From the NCBI RefSeq assembly GCF_963678635.1, contig NC_087065.1, positions 29,824,252 through 29,888,251 on the forward strand: DNA of 64,000 bases, read 5' to 3'. Positions 33,888-44,817 of the stretch are shown here, piece by piece. How positions within the stretch are numbered: position 1 is the first letter of the stretch; each line of letters starts with the position of its first letter. This DNA is from Symsagittifera roscoffensis. Lineage: Eukaryota; Xenacoelomorpha; Acoela; Convolutidae. Under the pieces are notes generated by a model, which worked only from the letters and a program-made list of their open reading frames with translations, had not been told where the DNA came from and did no database searches. The position numbers were made by a program, and so were the translations under genes.

Positions 33888-35166
33888 GATACGAATACAT
33901 CGCATGACTTCTGTATTTCAAGTCAGAATATTGTTTTCAACAGTTGCTTCGAAATTTTTAACTGAGTTTTGTTACTACTGTTGTTCATTATTTTTTATTG
34001 TAAACTTTCGCGATGTTGATTTCCCTTAGTAATTATTCGTATTAATTTTTCTCAATCAGTCATTTCTAATGCGCTGGTATTTCCAAATACAGTATAATTT
34101 TTGTTTTGTTCTGATAACTTTTTACATTTTTATGAATTTTTTTTCCCGGAAAAACTGCACATCCGCAGCAGTCTTTTTTTTCCTGACGACCATTTTCCTT
34201 TATTTTCCTGACGACAAACGAAAAAAAACTAAAAAGCAAGTTTGAAACCCCTTTTAGAGGTTGGACTTCCTGCCAACCCAAAGTGGCCCCCTTTGTACTA
34301 TTTTGAGATATCCAGTTTAGGCTGATGGACCCCAAAATTTGTCTAAAGGCGCCTTTGGCGCCTATATTATTTATTAATTATGAGGGGGAAGCGTGCGCTG
34401 AAAAAATGCGATTTTTTAGTAAACATTTTCCTATAAGTGCCTAAAACCACTTTTCGGACTTTTTTTGCCTGAGGTAGAGAAAATTTTGTCAAAACAAGCT
34501 CTCTTTACTGCTCTGGGAGAGCTCGGAAAATTTTTGAGCTCGATTTGTAAAAAAAAACCGCAAACCCACCTCCCCTCCAGTGAAAGTCCTAGATCCACCC
34601 CCTGATCTGGATAGTCTGCATTTGACCGTTAGGTGTTAAGTATTTTTGCATGCGCCTAATTGGGTGTCAGTCAGCCGCCAATTCGAGTCAATTGCCGCGC
34701 CTTGTTCCATTTACAAAAATATACAGGCCTTGTAGTTACGTTCAGAATAAGATTTCTCGTTTTCGAGCGTAACATCCAACAATTGGGTCGTGATCAGTAT
34801 CATAGTCAGCTTTTGTTTTGGAGAAAAGTCTATCAATGCGTTTTGAAATATCATTGGTATCATGATGTGGTCTATTTATTTTTTCGATTTTCTATCTGGA
34901 CTGATCTAAGTCGACAATGCGCAATAGCTCTATTCGAGAATCAACGGAAATCAGCTTCTTTATTTTTTAAAGCTCCTTTTCAATGTTTCGTTTAGATTTG
35001 ACCTAACTCTGGTTTCAAGCAACTTGGCTTGGAGGCGCCGCTATAGACTCGGCGTTGTAGATGTGACAGATAGTATTGAGTCTCCGAAGGTCAGTCGTGC
35101 TCGTTTGAATGGTCGCTGTTATTCTTTCATTTTCTGTTTGTAAACTAAGGTTTTGATTCGTTTCAG
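33888..35166. other. Intronic sequence with a truncated hAT-type MITE
   Basis: Another hAT-type MITE copy, truncated on one side, is listed at 34255-34604. A plus-strand frame at 34660-34995 contains a possible 128-bp exon (34728-34855) whose phase does not fit the neighbours. Confidence 0.4.
34255..34604 (-). mobile_element. Truncated hAT-type MITE copy
   Basis: The minus-strand end CAGGGGGTGGATCTAGG and the CCTGCCAACCCAAAG, GGCGCCTTTGGCGCC and GTGCGCTGAAAAAATGCG motifs match the family. The other terminus is missing. Confidence 0.6.
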
Positions 35167-35327
35167 ATAGTAAGCGAGTCTTTGACAGTAGTATTAGAAG
35201 AATGCACCCCACTTCAACTTAATTTAGCCAACAAAGAGCTCCCAGACGGTGTAGTTACTTACCATTGGAACGATGGATCGCATACCACTAAAGTTCTCTC
35301 CGACAACAAGTTTTTATTTTGTCCAAG
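35167..35327 (+). CDS. Host gene exon f
   Basis: The acceptor TTGATTCGTTTCAG and the donor CCAAG followed by GTATGC enclose 161 bp of phase 0 to 2. The peptide reads IVSESLTVVLEECTPLQLNL, then VTYHWNDGSHTTKV and FLFCP. The WNDG turn and the two cysteines fit an Ig-like or PKD-like domain. Phase matches the next exon, but not exon e upstream. Confidence 0.7.
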
Positions 35328-35389
35328 GTATGCTTTTATGTTTCAGTTTAATACTAGTATGTCAATTTTCTTTTTCATGTATGGATTTT

Positions 35390-35921
35390 TGTTCCAACTT
35401 TCGATACAAAATAACGGAATATTTGTGCTCGGGGTGGTTTTTTTTTTGTTCAGACAAGTTTCGACTTTTTAACTAGCCATTTTTGACGTATTTTTTAAAA
35501 GTCATTCGAAAGGTATTGATGTCCTGAGCTCAAATTTGAAAAGATATTTCACAGGTAATTATTTTTTGTAAAGTTACGGGGGTTTAAAGATTGTCATTTT
35601 GGCCAATTTGGGACAATTAACGCGCGATATATTTCGCGCTATTAACGCGTAAGCGGAGAGTTAATCCGTCTTAGAAATCGTTCCAAATTGGATAACAAAA
35701 GCTTTTTTAGCCATAATTGATTTGTTACAAGGAGCGAAATCTATCCTTTTGTACTTAATATGGCGTGTGGGGGATGATTTTCATACAAAATTTCAATTTT
35801 TGAAATTTTTTTTTTCATTTTGTTTTGTTTCATTAATTTTTTTAAATGTTATTACTGCTCCATAAACCTTAAAAGGCAGTCGGAACCTTCAGGGTTTTGC
35901 CCTGATACGAGCAGTCTTGTT
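35390..35921 (+). mobile_element. Helentron-like non-autonomous element, copy 1
   Basis: Starts GTTCCAACTTTCGATAC and has the CTCGGGGTGG motif, the CCTGAGCTC and ACGGGGGTTTAAAGATTG blocks, and an ATTAACGCGCGATATATTTC palindrome-rich core. It ends with AGTCGGAAC, the hairpin CAGGGTTTTGCCCTG and ATACGAGCAGTCTTGTT. Copy 2 follows with no spacer. Confidence 0.75.
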
Positions 35922-36420
35922 GTTGCGACTGTCGATACGAAATTAATGGATTATTTGTGGGTTTTTTTCTTCAGACAAATTTCGACTTTTTAACTATCCA
36001 ATTTTGACGGAATTTTTTTAAAATCATTCGAAAGTTATTGTTGTCCTGAGCTCAAATTTGAAAAGATATTTCACCTGTTATCATTTTTCGTAAAGTTACG
36101 GGGGTTTAAAGATTGGTATTTTGGCCATCTCGGGACAATTACCGCGCGATATATTTCACGCTATTAACGCGTTAGCGGAGAGTTAATCCGTCTTAGAAAT
36201 CGTTCTAAACTGGTTGATTTGTTACAAGGAGCGAAATTTATCATTTTGGTACTTTATATGGCGTGTGAGGGGATGATTTTCATTTAAAAAATTCAAATTT
36301 TAGAGAAAAAAAAATCATTTTGTTTTATTTTATTTAATTGTTTAAAGTTATCACTGCTCCATAATCCTTAAAAGGCAGTCGGAACATTCAGGGCTTCGCC
36401 CTGATACGAGCAGTCTTGTT
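35922..36420 (+). mobile_element. Helentron-like non-autonomous element, copy 2
   Basis: Begins GTTGCGACTGTCGATACGA immediately after copy 1 and ends CAGGGCTTCGCCCTG then ATACGAGCAGTCTTGTT. It has lost the CTCGGGG motif but keeps the body. The head-to-tail junction is exact. Confidence 0.75.
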
Positions 36421-36893
36421 TGAGTGAGTTTGTGAAGAAACATCTTACTGATGGTTACATAATTAAAGTTGCCTTATAATACAGTTCAGAGAAACATGTC
36501 GTTTTCGAAATAAACATGGGCGGCTAAAAGTAATCAGACCTGAAAATTGCTTCAAACAAATGTTTGAAAACATAATCAGCCGACTGTCGTCCAAATTTTA
36601 GAACACTAGCAAAAATCATAAATTTGCCCTTGTTAAAATATAATCTCATACCACTCAAAGTTGCACTCAAACTGTGCTTTCAATCAAGATTAATAGTTTT
36701 CGTAGTTATACTGGCGATAAGCAAGTGTATTGCAATCGGACACTGGACTTTTTTGCCTCAACTAACTTTGTTCATAGGATGATTAAAATTATGGCTATCT
36801 CCATTTCTACTTTCCTCAACCAACAGACAGACGGAGAACAGAACATTTTTGAGCATGTCTGCATTTCAAATTCCCGTTTTTTTTTTCGATGTT
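36421..36893. other. Intronic sequence, nothing recognised
   Basis: AT-rich. The 97-codon frame at 36674-36967 ends in a low-complexity F run and is not considered a gene. Confidence 0.4.
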
Positions 36894-37570
36894 ATGTTGG
36901 TTGTAAATTTACTTACTTCGATTTCAGTATATCGTTTTTTTTGTTTTTTTTTCTTTTTTTTATATAGAAAGGTTTTCTGCTTATAAGATATCGGTTTACA
37001 GGACTTTTTTTGAAATGTTTGAATAGCAAAAAAATTAAACTGTGAGATATATGGGTTATATCTTTTATGTTGTTTGAAACAAATAGCTTTTTTCGGTTCA
37101 TTTGATTAATTTAAAATCTATCAACTGTTTATTACAATTCGAATGCCAATACACATGCTTTCAAAGAGCCGTAAAAGTGCCCCAAAATTGGCACCAATGT
37201 TTGCAACTTAGATTAGAAAAAAGTCGTAGTCACTGAAGTTGGCTAGTGTAATAAGAAAAACTTAAAAGCTCAAAAAAATATATTCCATCCTCAAAACAAT
37301 TTGATTGTTTTTTTTTGCTTTTCAAACATTTCAAAAAAAGTCCTGTAAACCGATATCTTATAAGCAGAAAACTTTTCTATATAAAAAAGAAAAAAAAACA
37401 AAAAAAAACGATTTACTGAAATCGAAGTAGGTAAATTTACAACCAACATAAAATAGTTGATAGATTTTAAGCTAATCGAATGAACCGAAAAATGCTATTT
37501 GTTTCAAACAACAAAAAAGTTATATAAACTCTATTTCAGAAATTTTAAAACCCATATATCTCGCAGTTTA
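36894..37570. repeat. Rearranged inverted repeat (A-B ... A-prime-B-prime)
   Basis: Block A (36894-37021) is the reverse complement of 37323-37449. Block B (37037-37126) is the reverse complement of 37456-37570. In a simple palindrome B-prime would precede A-prime; here it follows it. So the right half, read on the minus strand, is B then A, a permuted copy of the left half. Confidence 0.75.
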
Positions 37571-38332
37571 TTGAAACGCATAATTTTTTTATAATATAGT
37601 TTTACGCTTCCCAATTTATTACATGCAAAATTAGTGTGGATGCCTTTAGTTTGTTATATTCCAAAGTACTACTTGCAAAATTGAGTCTGTTTTTGTTTGG
37701 TACCACGGTTGCTGCATCGCATATTGGCAATTTGTTAGCATATGTAGCTGCTTTATTTCTAACTAATGTTTGCCGGTTGTTAAGCGTTCGTGGCCGATAG
37801 GGCAGGGCGTGAGACTCCGATTCTCGATCTCGCAGGTTCGGAGCACATAAGTACCAAAGTTTTACTAATTCGAAGCTTATTTCTATCTTTTCTTATTTCA
37901 CTTTATAAAGCTGCTTTTTTGTCGTATTTTTGCTAGTGTTTGCGAATTTCAGCTTTCGTCCTTATATTTTTTTTGGCGCAAAGCGTGTCTGTAGAAAAGT
38001 TATTTGGTTTTTTCTTCTTTTTGATTATTGGTTCCATCTGATTTTAATTACATTTATTGATTTTTGTATCGCATGTGGTTTGAAGCTCTGCTTCGCCTCT
38101 GTTTGCTAGTAGTGCGATGCTTCGTTTCTTTTTGTAAAATTTCGGATTCAAGATTTCTGATTTTTTTTTCAAATTATTTAATTTTTTTCAGAAAAACTTT
38201 GAAATTTGTTTTCTCGATTTGTCGGTTGATCTGCAAGTAGTGAGAGTGATTCGTTTTTCTATCGCAATTGGTGCTAAGCTCTTCTTCGCCTCTGTGCAAT
38301 AATGATAGCTTCCTTGTTTTGACTGATTTCAG
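37571..38332. other. Intronic sequence with SINE head and two hairpin modules
   Basis: A tRNA-like pair lies at 37771-37850 (GTGGCCGATAGGGC, then GCAGGTTCGGAGC). The dispersed hairpin module occurs at 38066-38103 and 38261-38298, the latter 35 bp before the next exon. Confidence 0.5.
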
Positions 38333-38409
38333 TAAGATTGGATATGTTTCCTTGGTGTGCTACGTCACAGTCGATACGTTTTGTGGTGGGCAGAGGAGAC
38401 ACCTAAGTG
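38333..38409 (+). CDS. Host gene exon g
   Basis: The acceptor TTGTTTTGACTGATTTCAG and the donor AGTG followed by GTAAGAGC enclose 77 bp of phase 2 to 1. The peptide reads KIGYVSLVCYVTVDTFCGGQ then RRHLS. The strand with CYVTV looks like the closing beta strand of the domain begun in exon f. Phase agrees on both sides. Confidence 0.6.
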
Positions 38410-38794
38410 GTAAGAGCAATGCCGTCACAATCAAAGTGGTCGACAGGAATCAGAATCAGCCGATAGATCAGGTGTGCAACTGTCGGAAACTTATTGTGGC
38501 CATGCTTTCTATTTTACTTCACTCATTCAGACCGCTAGGTTTGGGCTAGGAAAAAACTAGGAAAATTTACAAAAACCTGCATCAAAAAACTAGAAAATTG
38601 AGACGACAAAAACTAAATTGAGGTGTGCAATTTGTGGTTAAATGAGCCGATGTAGCTATCTACCGGAAACGCATGAATCAATAAACCTATACGGCGGTAG
38701 TGTTTGTTCCAAGCCATTACAGGTCGGTATGGGGTTGGTCTCTATTTTCGCGGCGATCAGTGTTCGATTAGGTTCAAGCCATTACAGGTCGGTA

Positions 38795-39085
38795 CAGGCG
38801 CGGATCCATGATCTTCTCAAGGGGAAGCGGGTATTTCCAAAACTTTTAATGTGGATCAAATTGATTTTCCGAGCGCTCCCAGAACACTATGAAGACCCTG
38901 TTTTGACAAAACTGTTTGCGCCGCTGGCAATATTTGAAAATAAACAAGTCAAAAATGCCATCAAAAATTTTGACCAAAACAGGTCAAAAATTTGGACCAA
39001 AAATTGCGTTTTTTCAACGTGCGCTTCCTTGCAAAGTTAGTATGTAAAGGCGCTAAAAGCGCCCTTAGAAAAATTTAAGGGTTGA
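38795..39085 (+). mobile_element. Truncated hAT-type MITE copy
   Basis: Begins CAGGCGCGGATCCATG and carries the family body (GAGCGCTCCCAGAACACTAT, GCGCCGCTGGCAA), then stops near 39085 without the other terminus. A 20-bp direct repeat, CAAGCCATTACAGGTCGGTA, lies just upstream at 38710 and 38774. Confidence 0.55.
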
Positions 39086-39260
39086 AACTTTTGATTTTAG
39101 TTGAAAATAGCTGTATACTCAACTTTCGGCCGCCGCTAGGTTTTAGAAACTTTCCAGAACTTTTCCTTTTGAGTTATGTTTTGGCTTCCATTTAATTCGA
39201 AGAAAAAAGGTGGATTTTTTCACCAGGAATGGTCAAATGATGATTTTCCTGAATCTACAG

Positions 39261-39333
39261 AAAAGACGACAGAGGCTAAAATGAACGGAAGACGGGGCAG
39301 TTGTGACTTCGGTGCCGGAGAAGAAATTGAGAA
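39261..39333 (+). CDS. Host gene exon h
   Basis: The acceptor CCTGAATCTACAG and the donor GAGAA followed by GTAAGTGG enclose 73 bp of phase 1 to 2. Only this phase is open. The peptide reads EKTTEAKMNGRRGSCDFGAG then EEIE, polar and probably a linker between domains. Confidence 0.6.
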
Positions 39334-39623
39334 GTAAGTGGCTTTTAATCGTTCCGAGTGCGCACAAGATGCAAGCGAAGAACTGTTGAGATTCCGTGTT
39401 TTTGGCTCAAATTCGGAATCGGCTGGGTTAATCTTTCGCGTTTTTTCTGGATTTTAAAACAAAACACGATAATTTTTGTCGAGGTAGCAATAGAACTCTA
39501 ACTAAAAATCTGCCGTGCTCACGTTTATTTAGAGTTATCTATTTCAGTGCATTCTCAAATTGTGTTCATTCATATTGTTTCGACCGCTTCACGAAATGAA
39601 GGGAAGGAAATGTAGGGAAGCGC
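39334..39623. other. Intronic sequence, nothing recognised
   Basis: No repeat or coding signal noticed. Confidence 0.4.
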
Positions 39624-40719
39624 TACCCGTACTGGAGTTCCATGGATAATAACCGATTATATTGTCATTTTATAGTCAGTATCTTTAAAATTACACAAAA
39701 AATCTATTATAATCCATCAAAAATGGATTATAATCTTACTATTTTTATATCAATGTAATACATTATAATCGATTATAATCCAATAAAAATGGATTATGTT
39801 TCTTATATTTTATGTCAATATAATCCCTTATAATCGGTTATAGTCAATTATAATGGGTTTTTCTAGAAGTTAGTTTCTAATCTAGAGGTTCTAATCCAAT
39901 ATTATAATCTATTATAATACAATAAAAATGGATTATGTTTCTTAAATTTTTTATGCCAATATAATACCTTATAATCGGTTATAATCAATTAAAATGGATT
40001 TTTTCTAGAGGTTAGCATTTCCTGTTTAGTGCAGTTGCTACGTATTAGGTTTCATAAATTGTTACATTTCTTTTCTCAATTTTTATAATTTTTGTTTTAT
40101 ATACCCCGTTTACCCCCTTCCTGTTTGCCCCCCCCCCCCTTGTTTACCCACCCCCCCCCCCGTTCAAAATGGTAAACAAACGGGGGGTAGGGGTTTGGGG
40201 GTAAACTTTACATTACGAGGTCAAACTGTGCACTGGATAGGCGCCAATTTTGTGTCTGTATGTTCCTGGAATCCAGCGACAAGTGTTTAAACATGTTAAA
40301 ATTTTGTCGGGACGATCAAAGGAAAGTATAGAACAAAAGAAGAACAAAGGGATCGTCTTTGTTGCGGAATCCAATTACAATGCACAAAATGCACAGTTTG
40401 ACCTCGTAATGAAGTAAACATGGGGGTGGGCGTAGAGATAAACGTAGGGGATGGGGGTTGGGCAAATGCGGATGGGGGGGGGGGGGGGGTGGGGGTTAGG
40501 TAACGCAGAAGTGTTGCAAGTTTTGCAATTGATTTTGCAAAAAATTATAAAGATGATAATCCGTTGTAAGAAAATAATCGAAAAATGAACAAAAATAATC
40601 GATTATAATGACAATATAATCGATTTCGTGGTCTAAATTTGCAACAATAATGGATTATAATGACAACAATTTTGACAACAGTTTTCCATTATAATCGATT
40701 AGGAACTCCGGTGCGGGTA
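39624..40719. mobile_element. TIR element with ATTATAATC repeats and G/C runs
   Basis: The ends are TACCCGTACTGGAGTTCC and, inverted, TACCCGCACCGGAGTTCC (16 of 18 match). The interior has many ATTATAATCGATTATAAT-like palindromes. Two tandem units of about 130 bp lie near 39772-40020. Long C runs (40125-40165) and G runs (40472-40495) are placed as an inverted pair. A smaller element is nested at 40212-40410. There is no ORF. Confidence 0.65.
40212..40410. mobile_element. Nested inverted-repeat element, 199 bp
   Basis: A perfect 21-bp inverted repeat begins ATTACGAGGTCAAACTGTG at 40212 and ends at 40410. The flanking arms also carry GGGGGTAAAC-like sequence in inverted orientation, so it may be the centre of the larger fold-back. 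Confidence 0.6.
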
Positions 40720-40757
40720 ATAGTCGTGATTCGGATTCCGAAAATTATTCAAAAACG

Positions 40758-41046
40758 GATCTTGTTAACTATTCCCCCCTCCCTATTTCGATTTTCAGAA
40801 ATTCAACTTTGGTGGCCACATTTTCAATAGCTTAAAACAATTTTCATAAAATATGTTTAAATTTTTTACGTGGGTATAATATAAACAGTGAATATTACAA
40901 ATACAAATGCGCAAAAATGAAAATCCAGTTAATTGTTGTCTTTTTTGAAATGCATATTTTATACAGAAATGGTTGTCAAAAATAATACATGCATAGGGAG
41001 GGGGGATACTTTACAAGATTCAAAGGGGGGAATAGTTAACAAGATC
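40758..41046. mobile_element. MITE with 22-bp perfect inverted ends
   Basis: GATCTTGTTAACTATTCCCC (continuing two more C) at 40758-40779 is repeated inverted at 41025-41046. The interior is AT-rich without an ORF. A second partial GGGGGGATACTTTACAAGATT near the right end suggests an earlier terminus or internal duplication. Confidence 0.65.
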
Positions 41047-42902
41047 TCAGAAAACTTAATTTAATTTTGAGCAACCGGTTATCCTTGTTTATATTCAACT
41101 TGAAGTAAGTATATGTTTTTCTAAACAAAGTATTTCTTTTGTTTTCTTTTTGGCTTTTTTGCACCAGCCCTTTAAGATTTAATTTAATACGACATAAATA
41201 TGCAACATGACCATTTGTGAGACTGCAGCTCTCACGCTGTCGGTCATACAGGGGCTTCAGATTACTGGTTCAGCTAGCATGAGAATAAGAACGTTAGCAC
41301 TTCTCAAAAGGATCTCAAATTTTCTTTTCAAACGCAACTAACCAACTTCTAACGAAAAATAGGACTGGTCGTTATTTTTTTCAGTTTGAACCCAAAAATT
41401 TTCTGGGAGAAATTTAATTGTCGGACTATCGCTATCGCTTGTCTTCCTATTTTTGTCGGCTTAGTTTCCAAAGCATGGTGGTGTCTTCTGATTTAACCAA
41501 TTTTTACTTAAATTGAAATTGATTTTGGTTTTTCCTGAAGTTTTCATCTTTACCCCTCTAATTTTCAAAAGGTATTCCTAAAAAAAATTTCTAAAAACGT
41601 TATCTGTGAAAATAACATTGTTTGATCTTGGTAATGGTTCTTCGGAGACGCTTGCTATGTGAGTTCTCATCAATTTGCTATGAAATGTTTCGTTTTTTTT
41701 TCTTGCATATGTTTAAAGACCTTGAAGGTTCTTCAAAAAAATTGAAGAAGCTTGAAGAGCTTTTCAAGAATTCACTTCAAAACAAAATCATCTGTTGGGC
41801 TGCCGGAACCATCCCATACGTTTCAGGATATATTCATGTAGGTTGGAAACTTATTTACTCGAAAAATGTTGGAAGCATTCTAAAGTTTTCCTGCTATTTT
41901 CGATAAATCTTAAAATACTTCCGACTTTTTCAAGGTAAATAAGTTTCCAATCTACTTTAATATATCCTCAGAAACGTATAAGATGCTTTCGGCAGCAGAG
42001 CAGATAATTTCTCAAAGTGATTTTTTGAAAAGATCTTCAAGATTCTTCAATTTTTTGAAGAATCTGCAAGATCTTCAATCTTAAAGTTTCTTTGATATCG
42101 TTGATATACCTTCAAAATCTTGCAAGATTTTCAAGATGACTGGACATGGGTGGTTTCAGTTTATGTTATAAGTTTTAATTGCCTAATAATGCGTCGTAAG
42201 TAAACATGTTTGTGTCTACTGCTATTACTTTACTTAGATCGATTAGTCTGCTTCAATTCAATTTGAATTAGTTTTTGAGCTAGATCAGTTTGATGCCTGC
42301 ACTACACGTTAAAAAAACTGGAAGTATCTTTCGATTTTTTCCCAGTTGGAAATCGGCCGTGGAACAGTTTTTTACAATTTTTTCAAACCAAAAAGAAGCG
42401 GTTAGTTACGAGTTTGGGATGCCCCATAGCATGCCATTTTGTCTGTAAACATCATCATTTTCAGTGTAACAGTGTTTTACGAAATTGTATTGGAGTACAA
42501 AGTATGTTCGCAAGTCCCTAATGCAACCTCATGTCAATTTCATGACCTCGTGGACATAGGTTAGAAAAACGCAGAAAACTGCATCACGGGACAGGGAAAC
42601 GGTAGAAAAGTAAAAAAGTGACAATTTACAGCCATTTCTTCTCAAAGTTGTTTATAATTTTGTAGCGCTAGTGGTGCGAGGCCTCTGTGTATGGACTGCA
42701 TAAACTATTCAGATGCATTCAAACCTGCACATTCGAAACTGAATATTGTAAAACACCCACGCAGTCGTGAACCCACGATTGAAAAGGCTGATGTAAACCT
42801 ATAACTTCGGCACTGTTTGCGAGCCAGAAATTGCGCTGCTTATGAAAATGGCTCTGGAGTGAATGAAGTTAACAATTCTAGTCATTTGCATCTTTGTTTT
42901 AG
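41047..42902. other. Intronic sequence with fold-back repeat and hairpin module
   Basis: Holds the fold-back at 41719-42074 and a T-rich repeat segment at 41390-41480. A copy of the hairpin module at 42663-42690 has its stem deleted (GTGGTGCGAGGCCTCTGTG). No other gene is seen. Confidence 0.45.
41719..42074. repeat. Fold-back inverted repeat, arms about 150 bp
   Basis: The left arm (41719-41868) contains CATACGTTTCAGGATATATT and TTGGAAACTTATTTAC. The right arm (41925-42074) contains the same words inverted, with scattered mismatches. The spacer is about 55 bp. A GAAGATCTTCAAGATTCTTC-type patch marks the outer ends. Confidence 0.7.
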
Positions 42903-43016
42903 TGTTTCTCTGGCTAACTGCGATAATCAGAGTTTGCGATGCTATAAAGATACTTTCTTTGCGGTAAAAGTTCAGTCGGTTCATCCTGGAAAACTCAAAT
43001 GGAAAGCTGACAAAAC
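42903..43016 (+). CDS. Host gene exon i (donor uncertain)
   Basis: A strong acceptor (GCATCTTTGTTTTAG) opens a frame reading VSLANCDNQSLRCYKDTFFA, then VQSVHPGKLKWKADKT. It starts in phase 2, as exon h requires. Three donors are possible. GTACCG at 43017 keeps phase 2 for the next exon. GTAAAAG at 42964 gives phase 0, which could join exon k directly. GTATAC at 43026 would create a stop with exon j. I chose 43016 because the frame stays coding-like and all phases agree. Confidence 0.45.
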
Positions 43017-43159
43017 GTACCGTTAGTATACTACCGTTATTAATTTCGATACTCTCAAATGAGGAAACATGAATCTTTTTGCAGGAGCAAGAAACGTGTA
43101 CTAATTCGCCAAAGCAATGATTTTCACAGCAAAACTCATGCACGAATATGTTGGATCTA

Positions 43160-43875
43160 CATTGCTGATTTAAATTAACCGGACAGAACGCGTTAAACTT
43201 GAAATTTCAAACGCGTTTTTCTCAAATTGGGTTGACTTTAGGTGAAAACTCATGAAGACAAAACTTGTTTAAAATTTTAGCAGAATTAATATGGTGTAAC
43301 TTGTTTTGCGAAATTCGGGGCCAACATTTTACCCCAAAAATGGGTCATTTTGGTTTTTCGTAGTTAATCAAAAATTACGCCTAAAACACCCAATCGATCA
43401 CAGACATATTTATATCAAAGTGAGCCCTTTGTGTAGCCCCACAAAGTTTAAGGAGGGTATATTCTTCAAAAAAAAATGGCAAACCGTTTAAAAATAGTTT
43501 TTAAATAAAAAGTTGGTATTTCATAAAGTAAAAACGACCTTTTTTGTCTATCAAACAAAAATAAATTAACTTATACAATGTTTTGGAGAATATACCCTTC
43601 TTAAAGTTTGTGGGGCTACACAGGGGCTCACTTTGATATAACTATGTCTGTGATCGATTGGGTGTTTTTGGCGTAATTTTTGATTAACTACGAAAAGCCA
43701 AAAAGACCCATTTTTGCCTGAATTTCGCAAAACAAGTTACACCATATTAATTCTGCTAAAATTTTAAACAAGTTTTGTCTTCATGAATTTTCACCTAAAC
43801 TCAACTCAATTTGAGAAAAACGCGTTTTAAATTTCAAGTTAACGCGTTTTGTCCGGTTAATTTAAATCAGCACTG
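43160..43875. mobile_element. Tc1/mariner-type fold-back MITE
   Basis: The 716-bp element is bounded by TA at 43158-43159 and 43876-43877. The right terminus reads CAGTGCTGATTTAAATTAAC on the minus strand, and the left CATTGCTGATTTAAATTAAC. The arms are very long, about 320 bp each, covering nearly the whole element, with roughly 75 bp between them. TA target duplication and CAGTG-type ends fit Tc1/mariner. No transposase. Confidence 0.8.
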
Positions 43876-44817
43876 TAGTCTGATAAACCTAATGGCAGCA
43901 GCTATATTTGGTCTATGAATTTTAGAACGACTAAATTCCAAAATTTCGAAGACGACCTTGAACTGATCTCTTTTCGAGTTAACAATTTTTCCGGAGCATT
44001 ATGGTGCTCAATAAGTTTTTTTCACACTATTTTTGACCTTTTACGTAGCAATTTTGGACGGAATTGTCTTATGCTATCTGAAATACGTCAATGGCCTGAG
44101 CTCAAAATTAAAAAGTTTTTTCACCTGTGGTCATTTTTTGTTAATTTTTTATGTAAAATAAAATGGTTCAGTCTGGAATGTGGGGAATTAATAGAAACGG
44201 ACTATGCTAAGACAGGCTGAAGAGCCTTTCATAGATCCTCTGCGAATCTGAATATTATGGGAATCTGAAAAATGCCACATCGGGATAATTGACGCACGAT
44301 ATATTTTGTCCTATTAAAGCTTAAGCGGCAATCCAATCAGGCTCAGATTTAATTAACAAAACTCACAAAATAATTCAGTCTGGAATGTGGGGAAAATAAT
44401 TTAATAGAAACGGGTTATGCCAAGTCAGGCTGGACAACTTTTCATAGATTCTCTGCCAATCGTATTTTTGTGGGGAGCTGAAAAATGCCACTTTGGGAAC
44501 TCACTCCAAATCGAGGCTAGCATGTTGGTCTAATTGCCCCTTTTTCATTCGAGGAAAATGACGGAGTTTCTATGCTTCGTGTGCTTTTTTTCAGACCGAT
44601 ATCGAATTAAGAATATATCATCTGTGATCATTTTTGGCAATTTTCTGGGTTTTTAAATAGCCATTTTTGTCTATTTGGTATGTAGCAAGGGTATTATAAT
44701 CGGAAAAGACTTTTTCCCCGTAAGTAATTTTGTGAACAGAATTTGTATGAGAGATGTTAGGTTTTCTTAAGAAATTCAACGACTGCTTTACATTTAATTT
44801 ACAGGTAGCGCTTGTAA
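43876..44817. repeat. Old relatives of the Helentron-like body
   Basis: At 44040-44350 the order GACGGAATT, GGCCTGAGCTCAAA, TTTTTTCACCTGTGGTCATTT, GATATATTTTGTCCTATTAA and GCGGCAATCC matches the Helentron-like body at low identity. At 44560-44680 a second partial match has CAGACCGATATCG and CATCTGTGATCATTTTTGG. Terminal hairpins are not found. Confidence 0.45.

Noticed and set aside
34728-34855. Possible exon with AATATACAG and TTGGTATC borders
   Set aside because: The only open phase (1 to 2) does not connect with exon f or exon e.
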